Positions 1-12,946 of a stretch of DNA of 64,000 bases are shown here, piece by piece. A program made the position numbers and the translations under genes. Each line of letters opens with the position of its first letter. The stretch's first letter is position 1. The notes beneath the pieces are model-generated. The model was given only the letters and a program-made list of their open reading frames with translations, made no database searches and was not told where the DNA came from. This stretch comes from Sphingopyxis sp. TUF1 (GTDB lineage Bacteria; Pseudomonadota; Alphaproteobacteria; Sphingomonadales; Sphingomonadaceae), in NCBI RefSeq assembly GCF_036687315.1, contig NZ_CP144683.1, forward strand, positions 1,736,001 to 1,800,000, in the 5' to 3' direction.

Positions 1-29
1 GACACAAACGGGACGTGATTGACTGGTCG

Positions 30-2708
<2,679 letters not shown>

Positions 2709-2900
2709 GCGGCCAGCTTGCTGCACCTGCGAAGGGGCAGGGTCAAGCGGCGCATAGCTATGCGCCGTCCCGGACTTCGCCCGGATGGCGATGGAATAAA
2801 GGTCGCAATTGGTCGTTTCCAACGATCCCACCCCGACCATCGCAGACTTCAGTCATTCGCAACCCTTGCCCCTGCGCGCCGCGACCGCCACATCATCTTC

Positions 2901-5309
2901 ATGCACCTCCCCGCCCCCTTCACCGACTGGTTCGCCGCGCGCGGGTGGCGGCTCAGGCGGCATCAGGCCGATATGCTCGCCGCGGGCGAGCGCGGCGAGC
3001 ATGCGCTGCTCGTCGCGGCGACGGGCGCGGGCAAGACGCTTGCGGGTTTCCTGCCCAGCCTCGTCGATCTCGCGGCGCATCCGTCCGACCGGCTGCACAC
3101 TCTCTATGTCTCGCCGCTGAAAGCTCTGGCCGCCGACGTCGAGCGCAATCTGCTCGGCCCGATCGCCGACATGGGCCTCGACATCAGCGTCGAGAGCCGC
3201 AGCGGCGATACGTCGTCGGACAAGAAGGCGCGCCAGCGCAGCCGCCCGCCGAACATTTTGCTGACCACCCCCGAATCGCTGTCGCTGCTGCTCTCCTATC
3301 CCGACAGCTTCACGATGTTCGCCGACCTCAAGACCGTGGTGATCGACGAGATTCACGCCTTCGCGCCGGGCAAGCGCGGCGACCTGCTCAGTCTCGCCAT
3401 GGCGCGGCTCCAGCAAATCGCCCCCGGCCTCCGCCGCGTCGGCCTGTCGGCGACGATCGCCGACCCCGACCAGTATCGCGCGTGGCTCGCGCCCGATGCC
3501 GATGCGGACAAGGTCGCGCTCGTCGCGGGCGAGGCGGGCGCCGATCCCGACATCGCCATCCTGCTGCCCGAAGGCGCGGTGCCGTGGGCGGGCCATTCGG
3601 GGCGCTGGGCGGTGCATCAGGTGATGGCGGAGGTGGCGCGCAACCGCACGACGATCATCTTCTGCAACACGCGCGGGCTCGCCGAGCTGATCTTTCAGGA
3701 GTTGTGGAAGGTCAACGACCTGTCGCTGCCCATCGCGATCCACCACGGCAGTCTCGACCGCGAAGCGCGCCAGCGCGCGGAGCAAGCGATGGCGGAGGGG
3801 CGGCTGCGCGCGCTCGTCGCGACCTCCAGCCTCGACCTCGGGCTCGACTGGGGCGATGTCGATTGCGTGATCCAGATGGGCGCGCCCAAGGGGTCGTCGC
3901 GGCTGCTCCAGCGCATCGGCCGCGCCAACCACCGCCTCGACGAACCGAGCCGCGCGCTGATCGTGCCGGGCAACCGCTTTGAATATCTCGAGGCGCGCGC
4001 GGCATTGGACGCCGTCGATGCCGGCGAACGCGACGCCGATCGCTTCCGCCCCGGCGCGCTCGACGTGCTCGCGCAGCATGTGATGGCGCTCGCCTGCGCC
4101 GCGCCGTTCAAGGAAGACGAACTGCTCGCCGAAATCCGCAGCGCCGCGCCCTATCAGTGGATCGATGCCGACATTTTCGCGCGCCTGCTCGGCTTCGTGC
4201 GCGACGGCGGCTATGCGCTCAAAAGCTACGACCGCTTTCGCCGCCTCGCGCCGGATGGGCAGGGCGGGTGGCGCATTTCACACCCGCGGCTCGCCGCGCA
4301 GCACCGGCTCAATGCGGGGATCATCGTCGATGCGCCGACGCTCGACGTGCGCTTCAAGAACGGCCGCCGCCTTGGCAGCGTCGAGGAATATTTTGCCAGC
4401 ACGCTCGTTCCCGGCGATACCTTTGCCTTTGCGGGTTTGAGCCTCGAGGTCGAATCGATCCGCGACACCGACCTTCTCGTCCGCGCGACGACGCGGCCGG
4501 CGCGCATTCCCTCCTATATGGGCGCGCGCATGGCGCTCTCGACGCGGCTGGCCGATCGCGTGCGCGGCTTCCTTGCCGATCCCGCGAGCTGGGCGCGCTT
4601 TCCCGACGACGTGCGCTTCTGGCTGGAAATGCAGCAATTGCGATCGGCGCTGCCGCGCACGGGCGAACTGCTCGTCGAAACCTTCCCGCATGAAGGGCTG
4701 CACTATTTGGTCGCCTATCCGTTCGAGGGGTGGAATGCGCACCAGTCGCTCGGAATGCTCATTACCAAGCGGATGGACCGTGCCGGGATGCAGCCGATGG
4801 GTTTCGTCGCGTCCGACTATGCGCTCGCCATCTGGTCGCTCAAGCCGGTCACGCGTCCCGAATCGCTGTTCGACGCCGAAATCCTGTCGGACGAATTTGT
4901 CGAATGGGTCGAAAATTCACACCTTCTGAAGCGCGCCTTTCGCGAGGTCGCGGTGATCGGCGGACTGATCGAGCGCCAGCACCCCGGCAAGCGCAAAACG
5001 GGCAAGCAGGTGACCTTTTCGACCGACCTCATTTTCGACGTGCTGCGCAAATATGAGCCCGACCATCTGCTGCTCGAAGCCGCCTGGGCCGACGCGCGCG
5101 AGCGGCTCACCGACGTCGCGCGGCTCGGCGACCTTCTCGACCGCGCGGCGGGGACAATGCTCCACGTCGCGCTCGACCGGATCAGCCCGCTTGCGATTCC
5201 CGTGCTCGTGCTGATCGGGCGCGAAAACGTCGCGGCATCCGACCTCGACGACGCGCTGCTCGGCGAACTCGCCGATTCGCTGGCCGAAACGGCGATGCGT
5301 GCGGGTTAA
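2901..5309 (+). CDS. Ligase-associated Lhr-type DEXH-box DNA helicase
   Basis: Superfamily 2 helicase of the Lhr type that in many bacteria is encoded with an ATP-dependent ligase, an MBL-fold exonuclease and a metallophosphoesterase in a DNA-damage-response cluster. The product has 802 residues. Visible are the Walker A motif ATGAGKT (residues 40-46), the DEIH box in VVIDEIHAF, motif III LSATI, motif VI QRIGRANHR, and the long C-terminal Lhr region containing FPHEGLH and the GRENVAASDLDDALL segment. The ATG at 2901 (MHLPAPFTDWF) is chosen over an upstream open frame because it matches the family N-terminus. The partner phosphoesterase PdeM lies 1.1 kb downstream, but no ligase or exonuclease gene is in the window. 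Confidence 0.93.
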   Translation: MHLPAPFTDWFAARGWRLRRHQADMLAAGERGEHALLVAATGAGKTLAGFLPSLVDLAAHPSDRLHTLYVSPLKALAADVERNLLGPIADMGLDISVESRSGDTSSDKKARQRSRPPNILLTTPESLSLLLSYPDSFTMFADLKTVVIDEIHAFAPGKRGDLLSLAMARLQQIAPGLRRVGLSATIADPDQYRAWLAPDADADKVALVAGEAGADPDIAILLPEGAVPWAGHSGRWAVHQVMAEVARNRTTIIFCNTRGLAELIFQELWKVNDLSLPIAIHHGSLDREARQRAEQAMAEGRLRALVATSSLDLGLDWGDVDCVIQMGAPKGSSRLLQRIGRANHRLDEPSRALIVPGNRFEYLEARAALDAVDAGERDADRFRPGALDVLAQHVMALACAAPFKEDELLAEIRSAAPYQWIDADIFARLLGFVRDGGYALKSYDRFRRLAPDGQGGWRISHPRLAAQHRLNAGIIVDAPTLDVRFKNGRRLGSVEEYFASTLVPGDTFAFAGLSLEVESIRDTDLLVRATTRPARIPSYMGARMALSTRLADRVRGFLADPASWARFPDDVRFWLEMQQLRSALPRTGELLVETFPHEGLHYLVAYPFEGWNAHQSLGMLITKRMDRAGMQPMGFVASDYALAIWSLKPVTRPESLFDAEILSDEFVEWVENSHLLKRAFREVAVIGGLIERQHPGKRKTGKQVTFSTDLIFDVLRKYEPDHLLLEAAWADARERLTDVARLGDLLDRAAGTMLHVALDRISPLAIPVLVLIGRENVAASDLDDALLGELADSLAETAMRAG

Positions 5310-5391
5310 CGCGCTTTGCGCCGACGGCCTTTCGCTTGCTGCGCGCCCCGATGAGGCGTATCTTGCGGCCAGATATACGAGGATGCCGGTA

Positions 5392-6417
5392 ATGACCCTG
5401 ACTGTCAGACGATCCGTCCGTTCGGTGCTGCTTGCCGTCGCTGTTCCGGCTTTGCTGGGCGCGACCCCGCCGGGCGCTGCGCCGGCCCCCGCCACCGCTG
5501 CAGCCGAAACGACCGCGCCCCCGGTGGGCGTCGTGCCGGTCATCGAGCCCTTCGATCTCGACGCGACGCGGCGCATGGCGGTCAACGTCACGGTCGGTGG
5601 CCAGGGCCCCTTTTCCTTCCTCGTCGATACCGGCGCCGAGCGGACGGTGATCGCGCGCGAACTTGCCGAACGGCTGGGCCTTGTCGAAGGCGAGCAGCTT
5701 CGGATGGCGACGATCGGCGGCCCGGCGACGGTGCCAAGCTATCGCATCGCGGGGCTGCAGATGAAGGAACTGCACCTCGCCCACGTCCAGGCACCCGCGT
5801 TTCACGGCCGCCATATCGGCGCGGCGGGGCTGATCGGCGTCGACATGCTCGAGGAACGGCGCGTGCTCATCGATTTTCGCAAAGAAACGATGGAAATTTT
5901 GGAATCGCACAAACGTGCGCGCGCGATCATCCGCGACGATGATGCGATCGTCGTCACGGCGCGCAACGCCGCGGGGCGGCTGATCCTGTCGGACGCGCGG
6001 CTCGACGGCAAACGCATCGACCTGATCGTCGACACGGGCGCGCAAACCAGCGTCGGCAATCTCGCGCTGCAAAGGCTGGTGGCGGCCAAGCGCGCAAATA
6101 GTCTGCCCTTCTTTTCCACAACGCTGGCCGCCGTAACCGGTGAGGACGTTCCGGCCCTGCGCTCGGCGATCAAGCTGATCCGGGTCAACGGTCTGGACAT
6201 CACCGATTTGCCTGTCAGCTTCGCCGACGGGCAGGCGTTCCGGGCGCTTGGTCTTAATGAGCGACCGGCCTTATTGCTCGGGATGGACAGCCTGTCGCTG
6301 TTCGACCGTGTCGAGATCGATTTTCCGAACCGGCGGGTCGTTTTCGACCTTCCCGAACGCGCACAGCGCAGCGCGGGCCAGCGTTTTGCCGCTCGCGCGG
6401 CCGCTGCTGGCGGCTAA
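5392..6417 (+). CDS. Secreted retropepsin-like aspartyl protease family protein with two DTGA motifs
   Basis: Predicted exported protein of 341 residues with a hydrophobic N-terminal signal (VRSVLLAVAVPALLGA) followed by an Ala/Pro linker. Two retropepsin-like active-site motifs are visible: FLVDTGAERTVIA in the first half and IDLIVDTGAQTSVGN in the second. This suggests a tandem or pseudodimeric aspartyl protease acting in the periplasm. Each lobe of a retropepsin supplies one Asp, so the two halves may form one active site. The start at 5392 is preferred over 5383 because a GAGG lies 9 bases upstream. It sits between the helicase and pdeM on the same strand. Substrate unknown; proteolytic activity is inferred only from the motifs. 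Confidence 0.82.
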   Translation: MTLTVRRSVRSVLLAVAVPALLGATPPGAAPAPATAAAETTAPPVGVVPVIEPFDLDATRRMAVNVTVGGQGPFSFLVDTGAERTVIARELAERLGLVEGEQLRMATIGGPATVPSYRIAGLQMKELHLAHVQAPAFHGRHIGAAGLIGVDMLEERRVLIDFRKETMEILESHKRARAIIRDDDAIVVTARNAAGRLILSDARLDGKRIDLIVDTGAQTSVGNLALQRLVAAKRANSLPFFSTTLAAVTGEDVPALRSAIKLIRVNGLDITDLPVSFADGQAFRALGLNERPALLLGMDSLSLFDRVEIDFPNRRVVFDLPERAQRSAGQRFAARAAAAGG

Positions 6418-6456
6418 CGCCTTGCCGCGGCGCCTGGCGGGCGCCATAGCGGCACC

Positions 6457-7173
6457 ATGTCCGACGCCGCGCCTTTCGACTTTGCGGGCCAGCGCTTTCA
6501 CATGCTGGCCGACCGTGCGCTGTTCTGGCCGCGGCACGGGGCGCTGATCGTCGCCGACCTACATCTGGAAAAGGCGAGCTGGTACGCGGCACTCGGTCAG
6601 CCGCTGCCGCCCTATGACAGCCACGACACGCTTGACCGGCTCGCGGCGCTCGCGGCGCGCACCGGCGCGCGGGCGATCTGGTGCCTCGGCGACAGCTTCC
6701 ACGACCAGGCCGCCGCCCACCGCATCGTCCCCGCCATTGCCGCGCGCCTCGCCGCGCAGGCGCAGTCGGCGGAGATTCTGTGGATCGCGGGCAATCACGA
6801 CGGGCTGAGTGCCGGGGCCTGGGGCGGAACGATTGCCGACGAAATGATCGTCGACGGCATCATCTTTCGCCACCAGAGCGTGCGCGGCGAGGCGCGTCCC
6901 GAAGTGTCCGGCCATTTCCATCCAAAGCTTCGGACGAATATTCGCGGCCGCCATGTCGCGCGCGCCTGTTTCGCCGCCGACGATCGGCGGCTGATTCTCC
7001 CGGCGTTCGGCAGTCTTACCGGCGGATTGGTAGTGGATCACCCTGCGATCGCTGACAATTTCGCCGGGCCCTACCAGGCGATCCTCGTCGCCGGCGGGCG
7101 GCGGCTCGCTTTCCCTTGCGCGGGCCGGATCGCCGCTGACGCTACGGCACGCCGGACTGTTGCCATCCGCTAG
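6457..7173 (+). CDS. pdeM: Ligase-associated DNA damage response metallophosphoesterase PdeM
   Basis: Calcineurin-like metallophosphoesterase of the family associated with Lhr/ligase DNA-repair clusters, where members have been described as DNA endonucleases or phosphodiesterases. The 238-residue product shows the metal-binding series VADLHLEK, GDSFHD, GNHD and SGHFHPK in the canonical order, so the dinuclear metal site looks complete. The N-terminus (FDFAGQRFHMLADRALFWP) is typical of the family. It lies 39 bases downstream of the retropepsin-like gene and on the same strand as the Lhr-type helicase, consistent with a shared repair function. Confidence 0.92.
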   Translation: MSDAAPFDFAGQRFHMLADRALFWPRHGALIVADLHLEKASWYAALGQPLPPYDSHDTLDRLAALAARTGARAIWCLGDSFHDQAAAHRIVPAIAARLAAQAQSAEILWIAGNHDGLSAGAWGGTIADEMIVDGIIFRHQSVRGEARPEVSGHFHPKLRTNIRGRHVARACFAADDRRLILPAFGSLTGGLVVDHPAIADNFAGPYQAILVAGGRRLAFPCAGRIAADATARRTVAIR

Positions 7174-7318
7174 ACCACCGGTCCTTTTTAGGCTGTGGCC
7201 AAAAAACATCACCCTGCCAAAAACGACGCAAATACAGGGCTCCCGCTGGATTGGCGGCACAATTGCGTTATTCTCTCACCGCAACAAAAAAAATGAATTT
7301 TTGAGAGGAGTGCCCGAA

Positions 7319-10114
7319 ATGAAATCATCATCCCTTCCGGCTGCCCGCTTGCTGCGTACGACGGCGATGGGCGTATCGATCGCGATCGCCGCGATGGCGG
7401 TTCCCGCCTTTGCGCAGGACACGGCTGCTGCCGACACCGCGACCGACGACAGCGACGACACGCCGATCATCGTCACCGCGCAGGGGCGTTCGCAGCTTCT
7501 GTCCGACGTTCCCGTCGCCATCTCGGCGGTCAGCGCCGAAACGCTTCAGAACAGCGGCGCGAACGATATTCGCCAGCTGAACCAGGTCGCGCCGTCGCTG
7601 CTGGTGTCGTCGACCGGATCGGAAGCCAATGGCTCGGCGCGTATCCGCGGCATCGGCACCGTCGGCGACAACCCCGGCCTCGAAAGCTCGGTTCCGGTGT
7701 TTATCGACGGCGTCTACCGCTCGCGTTCGGGCATCGGCCTCAACGAATTGGGCGAGATCGACCGCATCGAAGTGCAGCGCGGCCCGCAGGGCACGCTCGG
7801 CGGCCGCAACTCGTCGGCAGGCCTGATCAGCATCTATTCGAAGAAACCCGATTTCCAGTTCGGCGCCACGGGTGAAGTGACGTACGGCAATTATGATTAC
7901 TGGCGTCTCGGCGGCAGCGTTACCGGGCCGATCGGCGAAACGCTCGCCGCGCGCCTCGACGGCGTGTGGGTCAAGCGCGACGGTTTCTACAACGACACGG
8001 CAAACAACCGCGACGTCAACAATCGCGACCGCTATTTCCTGCGCGGGCAATTGCTGTTCGAACCGACCGATGCGCTGTCGATCCGCCTGATCGCCGACTA
8101 TACGTCGCGCGACGAGGAATGCTGCGCCGCGACCTACATCGACAGCAGCGTCAATCCCTATATCGGCAACCTCAACAATCCCGGCGTCCCGGCGTCGAAT
8201 ACGACGAACAATATCACCCGCGTGCTCGCCGACCTCGGACAGGATCTGAGTGCGTTCAACCAAGGTTATGGCCGCGACATTTCGGTCACGCCCGGCCGCA
8301 GCTTTGCCGGCAAGACCAAGGATTACGGCTTTTCGGGCCAGATCGACTATGATTTCGGCGGCGCGACGCTGACCTCGATCACGGCGTATCGCGAATATCG
8401 GTCGAGCCAGGCGGGCGACGTCGATTATGGCACGGTCGACATCCTCTATCGCGCCCCCGACGCCGACGCCTATCGCCAGTTCCACACCTTCACGCAGGAA
8501 TTGCGCCTGCAGGGTGAAGCTTTCGACGGCAAGCTCGACTGGCTCGTCGGCGGCTTCTACGCCAATGAAAAGCTGCGCGTGCGCGACAATCTGCGTTTCG
8601 GCGAAGATTATGGCCGCTTCGCGGCGTGCCGCCTCATCACCGGTTCGGCGCTCGCCGGGCTTTATTCGCCGAACAACCCCTCGTGCATCATTCCGGGCGT
8701 CGGCCCGGCGACGCTGCTGGGCGCTTTTGGTGCGGCAGGGCCGGACATCGTCGCGGGGCTGGCGGCGCTCGACGGCATCAGCGATCGCGGCAGCATCAAC
8801 GACGTCTATCGTCAGGATGGGGAAAATTGGGCGCTGTTCACGCACAATATCTTCCACATCACCGACAAGCTCGATTTCACTTTCGGGCTCCGGTACACCA
8901 ACGACAAGAAGAAGTTCTCGGCCAGCTTCACCAACGACAACACCGCCTGCACGACGATCCAGGGCCTGTTGCTCGACGATCTTCAGAACCCCAGCGCCAC
9001 GATCCGCGCGGTGGCGGGCGGTCTGATCGGGTTGGGCTGTCAGGGCAATTCGACCGCCGAACTCAACGGCGTTTCGATCAGCGACGACCGCAGCGAGGAT
9101 GAATTCACCGGCACCGCGATCCTGTCGTACAAGCCGGTCGATGACCTGATGCTCTATGCCAGCTATTCGCGCGGCTATAAGGCAGGCGGCTTCAACCTCG
9201 ACCGTTCGGCGCTCAAATCGCCGATCCTGCCGTTCGCGGCGGTCGGCGGCGCGCAGGCGCTAGTCAGTGCGCTTCAGTTTGATCCCGAAACGGTCGACAG
9301 CTATGAAATCGGCGCCAAATATGCGACCGGGCCGTTCTCGGTCGGCCTGACGCTGTTCCGCTCCGACTTCTCGAGCTTCCAGCTCAACACGTTCAACGGC
9401 ACCGTCTTCCTCGTCCAGAACATCAATGGTTGCGACAGCGACCTCGCCGGCGGGGACCGCGACCAGAGCAAGTTCCTCGGCGCCCCCAACTATAATGCGG
9501 CCGCAGGGACGACGGGTGCGTGCCCGAGCGACGATGTCGGCTATGGTGTGCGATCGCAGGGTTTCGAACTCGAAGCCTCGCTCGTCCCGGCGCGTAACTT
9601 CCGCATGACCGCGGGTCTGACCTATGCGAAGACGAAGTATCGCGACCAGCTGGTCGGCAATGACTCGGGCGCGCCGCTCGATCAGGCGCTGCGCCTGTTG
9701 CCGGGCAACAATCTGTCGAACGCGCCCGAACTGGTCGCGACCGGCAGCGTTGCCTGGACCCCGGACATCGGCAGCGGCGGGCTTTCGGGCCTCGTCTATA
9801 TCGATGGCCGCATGACCAGCGATTACAACACCGGCTCCGACCTGTTCCCGCAAAAGGGGCAGGACGGCTATGCGATCTTCAACGCGCGTATCGGCATTCG
9901 CGGCCCCGACGAGAAATGGGGCATCGAATTCTGGGGGCAGAATATCTTCAACAAACAATATGCCCAAGTTGCGTTCAACTCGCCGTTCCAGGAAGGCGCG
10001 ACATCGACCGGCACCGCGTTCGCCGACCCGCAATATCCGGGCGGGCGCCAGATCTTCTCGCAGTTCCTTGCCGAACCGCGGACCTATGGCGTGACGCTGC
10101 GCGGCAAATTCTGA
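7319..10114 (+). CDS. TonB-dependent outer-membrane receptor
   Basis: Outer-membrane beta-barrel that imports a scarce substrate using energy from the TonB complex. The product has 931 residues. It starts with a signal peptide ending in AVPAFAQ, then a segment TPIIVTAQGR typical of the plug start, the plug domain (SDVPVAISAVSAETL, then RIRGIGTVGDNPG), and a barrel ending in the aromatic C-terminal residue of GVTLRGKF. The start at 7319 has a strong GAGAGGAG ribosome site about 9 bases upstream; the frame is open further back but overlaps pdeM. It belongs to the sphingomonad expansion of FecA/CirA-like receptors. The substrate cannot be read from sequence. A strong terminator follows, so it is probably transcribed alone. 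Confidence 0.94.
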   Translation: MKSSSLPAARLLRTTAMGVSIAIAAMAVPAFAQDTAAADTATDDSDDTPIIVTAQGRSQLLSDVPVAISAVSAETLQNSGANDIRQLNQVAPSLLVSSTGSEANGSARIRGIGTVGDNPGLESSVPVFIDGVYRSRSGIGLNELGEIDRIEVQRGPQGTLGGRNSSAGLISIYSKKPDFQFGATGEVTYGNYDYWRLGGSVTGPIGETLAARLDGVWVKRDGFYNDTANNRDVNNRDRYFLRGQLLFEPTDALSIRLIADYTSRDEECCAATYIDSSVNPYIGNLNNPGVPASNTTNNITRVLADLGQDLSAFNQGYGRDISVTPGRSFAGKTKDYGFSGQIDYDFGGATLTSITAYREYRSSQAGDVDYGTVDILYRAPDADAYRQFHTFTQELRLQGEAFDGKLDWLVGGFYANEKLRVRDNLRFGEDYGRFAACRLITGSALAGLYSPNNPSCIIPGVGPATLLGAFGAAGPDIVAGLAALDGISDRGSINDVYRQDGENWALFTHNIFHITDKLDFTFGLRYTNDKKKFSASFTNDNTACTTIQGLLLDDLQNPSATIRAVAGGLIGLGCQGNSTAELNGVSISDDRSEDEFTGTAILSYKPVDDLMLYASYSRGYKAGGFNLDRSALKSPILPFAAVGGAQALVSALQFDPETVDSYEIGAKYATGPFSVGLTLFRSDFSSFQLNTFNGTVFLVQNINGCDSDLAGGDRDQSKFLGAPNYNAAAGTTGACPSDDVGYGVRSQGFELEASLVPARNFRMTAGLTYAKTKYRDQLVGNDSGAPLDQALRLLPGNNLSNAPELVATGSVAWTPDIGSGGLSGLVYIDGRMTSDYNTGSDLFPQKGQDGYAIFNARIGIRGPDEKWGIEFWGQNIFNKQYAQVAFNSPFQEGATSTGTAFADPQYPGGRQIFSQFLAEPRTYGVTLRGKF

Positions 10115-10134
10115 CCGCTTTAACCTATGATAAC

Positions 10135-10170
10135 GGGGGCGGGCCATCGCGGTCCGCCCCCTTTTCTTTT
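10135..10170 (+). terminator. Rho-independent terminator after the TonB-dependent receptor
   Basis: GGGGGCGG pairs perfectly with CCGCCCCC, extended by three further pairs including one G-U, around the loop ATCGC, and is followed directly by TTTTCTTTT. It lies 21 bases after the receptor stop codon and separates that gene from sdhC. Confidence 0.92.
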
Positions 10171-10277
10171 GGCATTTCGTGTTGGTGCCGCCCGTAAAGT
10201 CTCTAAGCAATTGCATATCGCGCCGGGAAGGCTTAACCGGCGGCGCATCGACCGTTTAGAGTCAGGACAGGGCTGAT

Positions 10278-10721
10278 ATGGCTGGCAACGAACCGAGCGC
10301 GCGTCCGCGTTCCCCCCACCTGCAGGTGTATAAATGGACGCCTGCCATGGCGGTTTCCATCTTTCACCGCGTCAGCGGCGACGGGCTCGCGATCGTCGGC
10401 GCGTGCATGTTCCTCTGGTGGCTCGGCGCGCTGGCCGCGGGCCCCGAAGCCTATGCCGTCTTCATCGCCTGCGTCTGGCACGATCCCGACGCCGGAACGG
10501 TGCATCAGATCACCAATATCTTGGGCAAGATCGTGCTGATCGGCCTGACCTGGGCCTTTTTCCAGCATCTCTTTTCGGGCCTGCGCCATTTTGTGCTCGA
10601 TGCGGGCGCGGGTTATGAACTGAAAACAAACAGGCTCTGGTCGACGCTCGTTTTCGTCGGCGCGCTCTTTGCGACCGCCGCGACCTGGCTCTACATTCTG
10701 CAGGGGACGTTCAATGGGTAA
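10278..10721 (+). CDS. sdhC: Succinate dehydrogenase cytochrome b556 subunit
   Basis: Membrane anchor of complex II that helps bind haem b and ubiquinone. The 147-residue product has the family signature RPRSPHLQVYKW at the N-terminus, SIFHRVSG at the start of the first membrane helix, and three hydrophobic segments. The His of HHVxG-type haem ligation corresponds to the region FSGLRHFVLDAGAG. Its stop codon overlaps the start of sdhD, showing translational coupling in an sdhCDA operon. Confidence 0.95.
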   Translation: MAGNEPSARPRSPHLQVYKWTPAMAVSIFHRVSGDGLAIVGACMFLWWLGALAAGPEAYAVFIACVWHDPDAGTVHQITNILGKIVLIGLTWAFFQHLFSGLRHFVLDAGAGYELKTNRLWSTLVFVGALFATAATWLYILQGTFNG

Positions 10722-11118
10722 TGGAACGCGCCTCGGCCGCGTGCGCGGGCTCGGCTCGTCGCATCATGGCAGCGGCCACTGGCTGCAACAGCGGCTGACC
10801 GCGCTCGGCAACATTCTGCTTGTCGGCTTCCTCTTCGTCTCGCTCCTGCGCCTGCCGCTCGCCGATCATGGCGCGGTGCTGCGCTGGGCGTCGAACCCGA
10901 CGGTCGCGCTCGCGCTGATCCTGATGCTGGTCAGCGTCTTCTGGCATCTGCGGCTGGGCCTGCAGGTGATGATCGAGGATTATGTCCATGGCGAAGCGAC
11001 GCGGCTCTTCGCGCTCGTCGTTCTGAATTTCTACGCGATCGGCGGCGCCGCTTACGGCATTTTCGCGATCGTGCGCATCGTGCTGGCGCCCGCGGCGCCC
11101 GGCCCCGGGGGCATGTAA
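10714..11118 (+). CDS. sdhD: Succinate dehydrogenase membrane anchor subunit
   Basis: Second membrane anchor of complex II, 134 residues with three membrane helices. The N-terminal [19 protein letters not shown] motif, the [14 protein letters not shown] segment with the likely haem-ligand His, and the length all fit SdhD. The start at 10714 overlaps the last 8 bases of sdhC. Only one base separates its stop codon from the sdhA start. Confidence 0.94.
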   Translation: MGNGTRLGRVRGLGSSHHGSGHWLQQRLTALGNILLVGFLFVSLLRLPLADHGAVLRWASNPTVALALILMLVSVFWHLRLGLQVMIEDYVHGEATRLFALVVLNFYAIGGAAYGIFAIVRIVLAPAAPGPGGM

Positions 11119-11119
11119 G

Positions 11120-12922
11120 ATGACCGAAGCCTACAAGATCATCGACCATATCTATGACACCGTCGTCGTCGGCGCCGGCGGCTCCGGCCTGCGCGCCACG
11201 ATGGGCAGCGCCGAGGCGGGGCTCAAGACCGCCTGCATCACCAAAGTTTTCCCGACCCGCAGCCACACTGTCGCTGCGCAGGGTGGCATCGCCGCCAGCC
11301 TCGGCAACAATTCGCCCGACCATTGGCAATGGCATATGTACGACACCGTCAAGGGCTCCGACTGGCTCGGCGACCAGGACGCGATCGAATATATGGTGCG
11401 CGAGGCGCCCGCCGCGGTCTACGAACTCGAACACGCGGGCGTGCCGTTCAGCCGCAACGCCGACGGTACCATCTATCAGCGCCCGTTCGGCGGTCATATG
11501 CAGAATATGGGCGAAGGCCCGCCGGTGCAGCGCACGTGCGCCGCAGCCGACCGCACCGGCCACGCGATGCTCCACGCGCTTTATCAGCAGTCGCTGAAAT
11601 ATGACGCGGACTTCTTCATCGAATATTTCGCGCTCGACCTCATCATGGAAAATGGTGAGTGCCGCGGCGTGATTGCGCTGTGCCTGGAGGATGGCAGCAT
11701 CCACCGCTTCCGCAGCCAGGCCGTCGTGCTCGCGACGGGCGGCTATGGCCGCTGCTATTTCACCGCGACGTCGGCCCACACCTGCACGGGCGACGGCGGC
11801 GGTATGGTGCTGCGCGCGGGCCTGCCGCTTCAGGACATGGAATTCGTCCAGTTCCACCCGACCGGCATTTACGGCGCTGGTGTCCTGATTACCGAGGGCG
11901 CGCGCGGCGAGGGCGGTTATTTGACCAACAGCGAAGGCGAGCGGTTCATGGAACGCTACGCCCCGTCGGCCAAGGACCTGGCCTCGCGCGACGTCGTTTC
12001 GCGCTCGATGGCGCTCGAAATCCGCGAAGGGCGCGGCGTCGGCCCGCACGCCGACCATATCTACCTGCACCTCGATCATATCGACCCCGCGGTGCTTGCC
12101 GAGCGGCTGCCCGGAATCACCGAAAGCGGCAAGATTTTTGCCGGCGTCGACCTGACGCGCCAGCCGCTGCCCGTCGTGCCGACGGTCCATTACAATATGG
12201 GCGGCATTCCCTGTAACTATCACGGCGAAGTCGTCACGCTCGGCAAGGATGGTCCCGACACCGTCGTCCCCGGCCTGTTCGCGGTCGGCGAAGCGGCGTG
12301 CGTGTCTGTCCATGGCGCGAACCGCCTCGGCTCGAACAGCCTGATCGACCTTGTCGTCTTCGGCCGTGCGACCGGCCATCGCCTCAAGGAAATCCTGACC
12401 CCCGGCGCCGCGCAGCAGCCGCTGCCGAAGGACAGCGCCGACCTCGCGCTCGCGCGCCTCGATCATTTCCGCCACGCCAGCGGCGGTTCGCCGACCGCCG
12501 AAGTGCGCACCGAAATGCAGCGCGCGATGTCGGCGCACGCGGCGGTGTTCCGCACCGACGAACTGATGGCGGAGGGCAAGGACAAACTCGCGAAAACCTA
12601 CGCGCGGATGGCCGACATCCACGTCAGCGACCGCAGTCTCATCTGGAACACCGACCTGGTCGAAACGCTCGAACTCGACAATCTGATCGCGCAAGCCACC
12701 GTGACGATGCATTCGGCGTTCAACCGCAAGGAAAGCCGCGGCGCCCACGCGCACGAGGATTTCCCGAACCGCGACGACGCGAACTGGATGAAGCACACGG
12801 TCAGCTGGTTCGACGGCTGGGGCGGCAAGGGCGGCGGCGTCCGCCTCGATTACCGTCCGGTCCACGAATATACGCTGTCGGACGACGCCGAATATATCAA
12901 GCCGAAGGCGCGGGTTTATTGA
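11120..12922 (+). CDS. sdhA: Succinate dehydrogenase flavoprotein subunit
   Basis: Catalytic flavoprotein that oxidises succinate to fumarate and passes electrons to the iron-sulphur subunit. The 600-residue product has the FAD-binding [14 protein letters not shown], the [15 protein letters not shown] loop with the His that carries covalent FAD, the substrate-binding HPTGIYGAG segment, and [17 protein letters not shown]. It is the last gene of this operon: the iron-sulphur subunit sdhB, which normally follows, is absent, and a convergent minus-strand gene begins within 25 bases. SdhB must therefore be encoded elsewhere if complex II is complete. Confidence 0.97.
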   Translation: MTEAYKIIDHIYDTVVVGAGGSGLRATMGSAEAGLKTACITKVFPTRSHTVAAQGGIAASLGNNSPDHWQWHMYDTVKGSDWLGDQDAIEYMVREAPAAVYELEHAGVPFSRNADGTIYQRPFGGHMQNMGEGPPVQRTCAAADRTGHAMLHALYQQSLKYDADFFIEYFALDLIMENGECRGVIALCLEDGSIHRFRSQAVVLATGGYGRCYFTATSAHTCTGDGGGMVLRAGLPLQDMEFVQFHPTGIYGAGVLITEGARGEGGYLTNSEGERFMERYAPSAKDLASRDVVSRSMALEIREGRGVGPHADHIYLHLDHIDPAVLAERLPGITESGKIFAGVDLTRQPLPVVPTVHYNMGGIPCNYHGEVVTLGKDGPDTVVPGLFAVGEAACVSVHGANRLGSNSLIDLVVFGRATGHRLKEILTPGAAQQPLPKDSADLALARLDHFRHASGGSPTAEVRTEMQRAMSAHAAVFRTDELMAEGKDKLAKTYARMADIHVSDRSLIWNTDLVETLELDNLIAQATVTMHSAFNRKESRGAHAHEDFPNRDDANWMKHTVSWFDGWGGKGGGVRLDYRPVHEYTLSDDAEYIKPKARVY

Positions 12923-12946
12923 TTCGGGCCGGGCTGCTTCCCGGCG

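Noticed and set aside
7328-8857. 509-codon open frame antisense to the TonB-dependent receptor
   Set aside because: Codon-position shadow of the receptor; no domain, no ribosome site, no signal for a separate gene.
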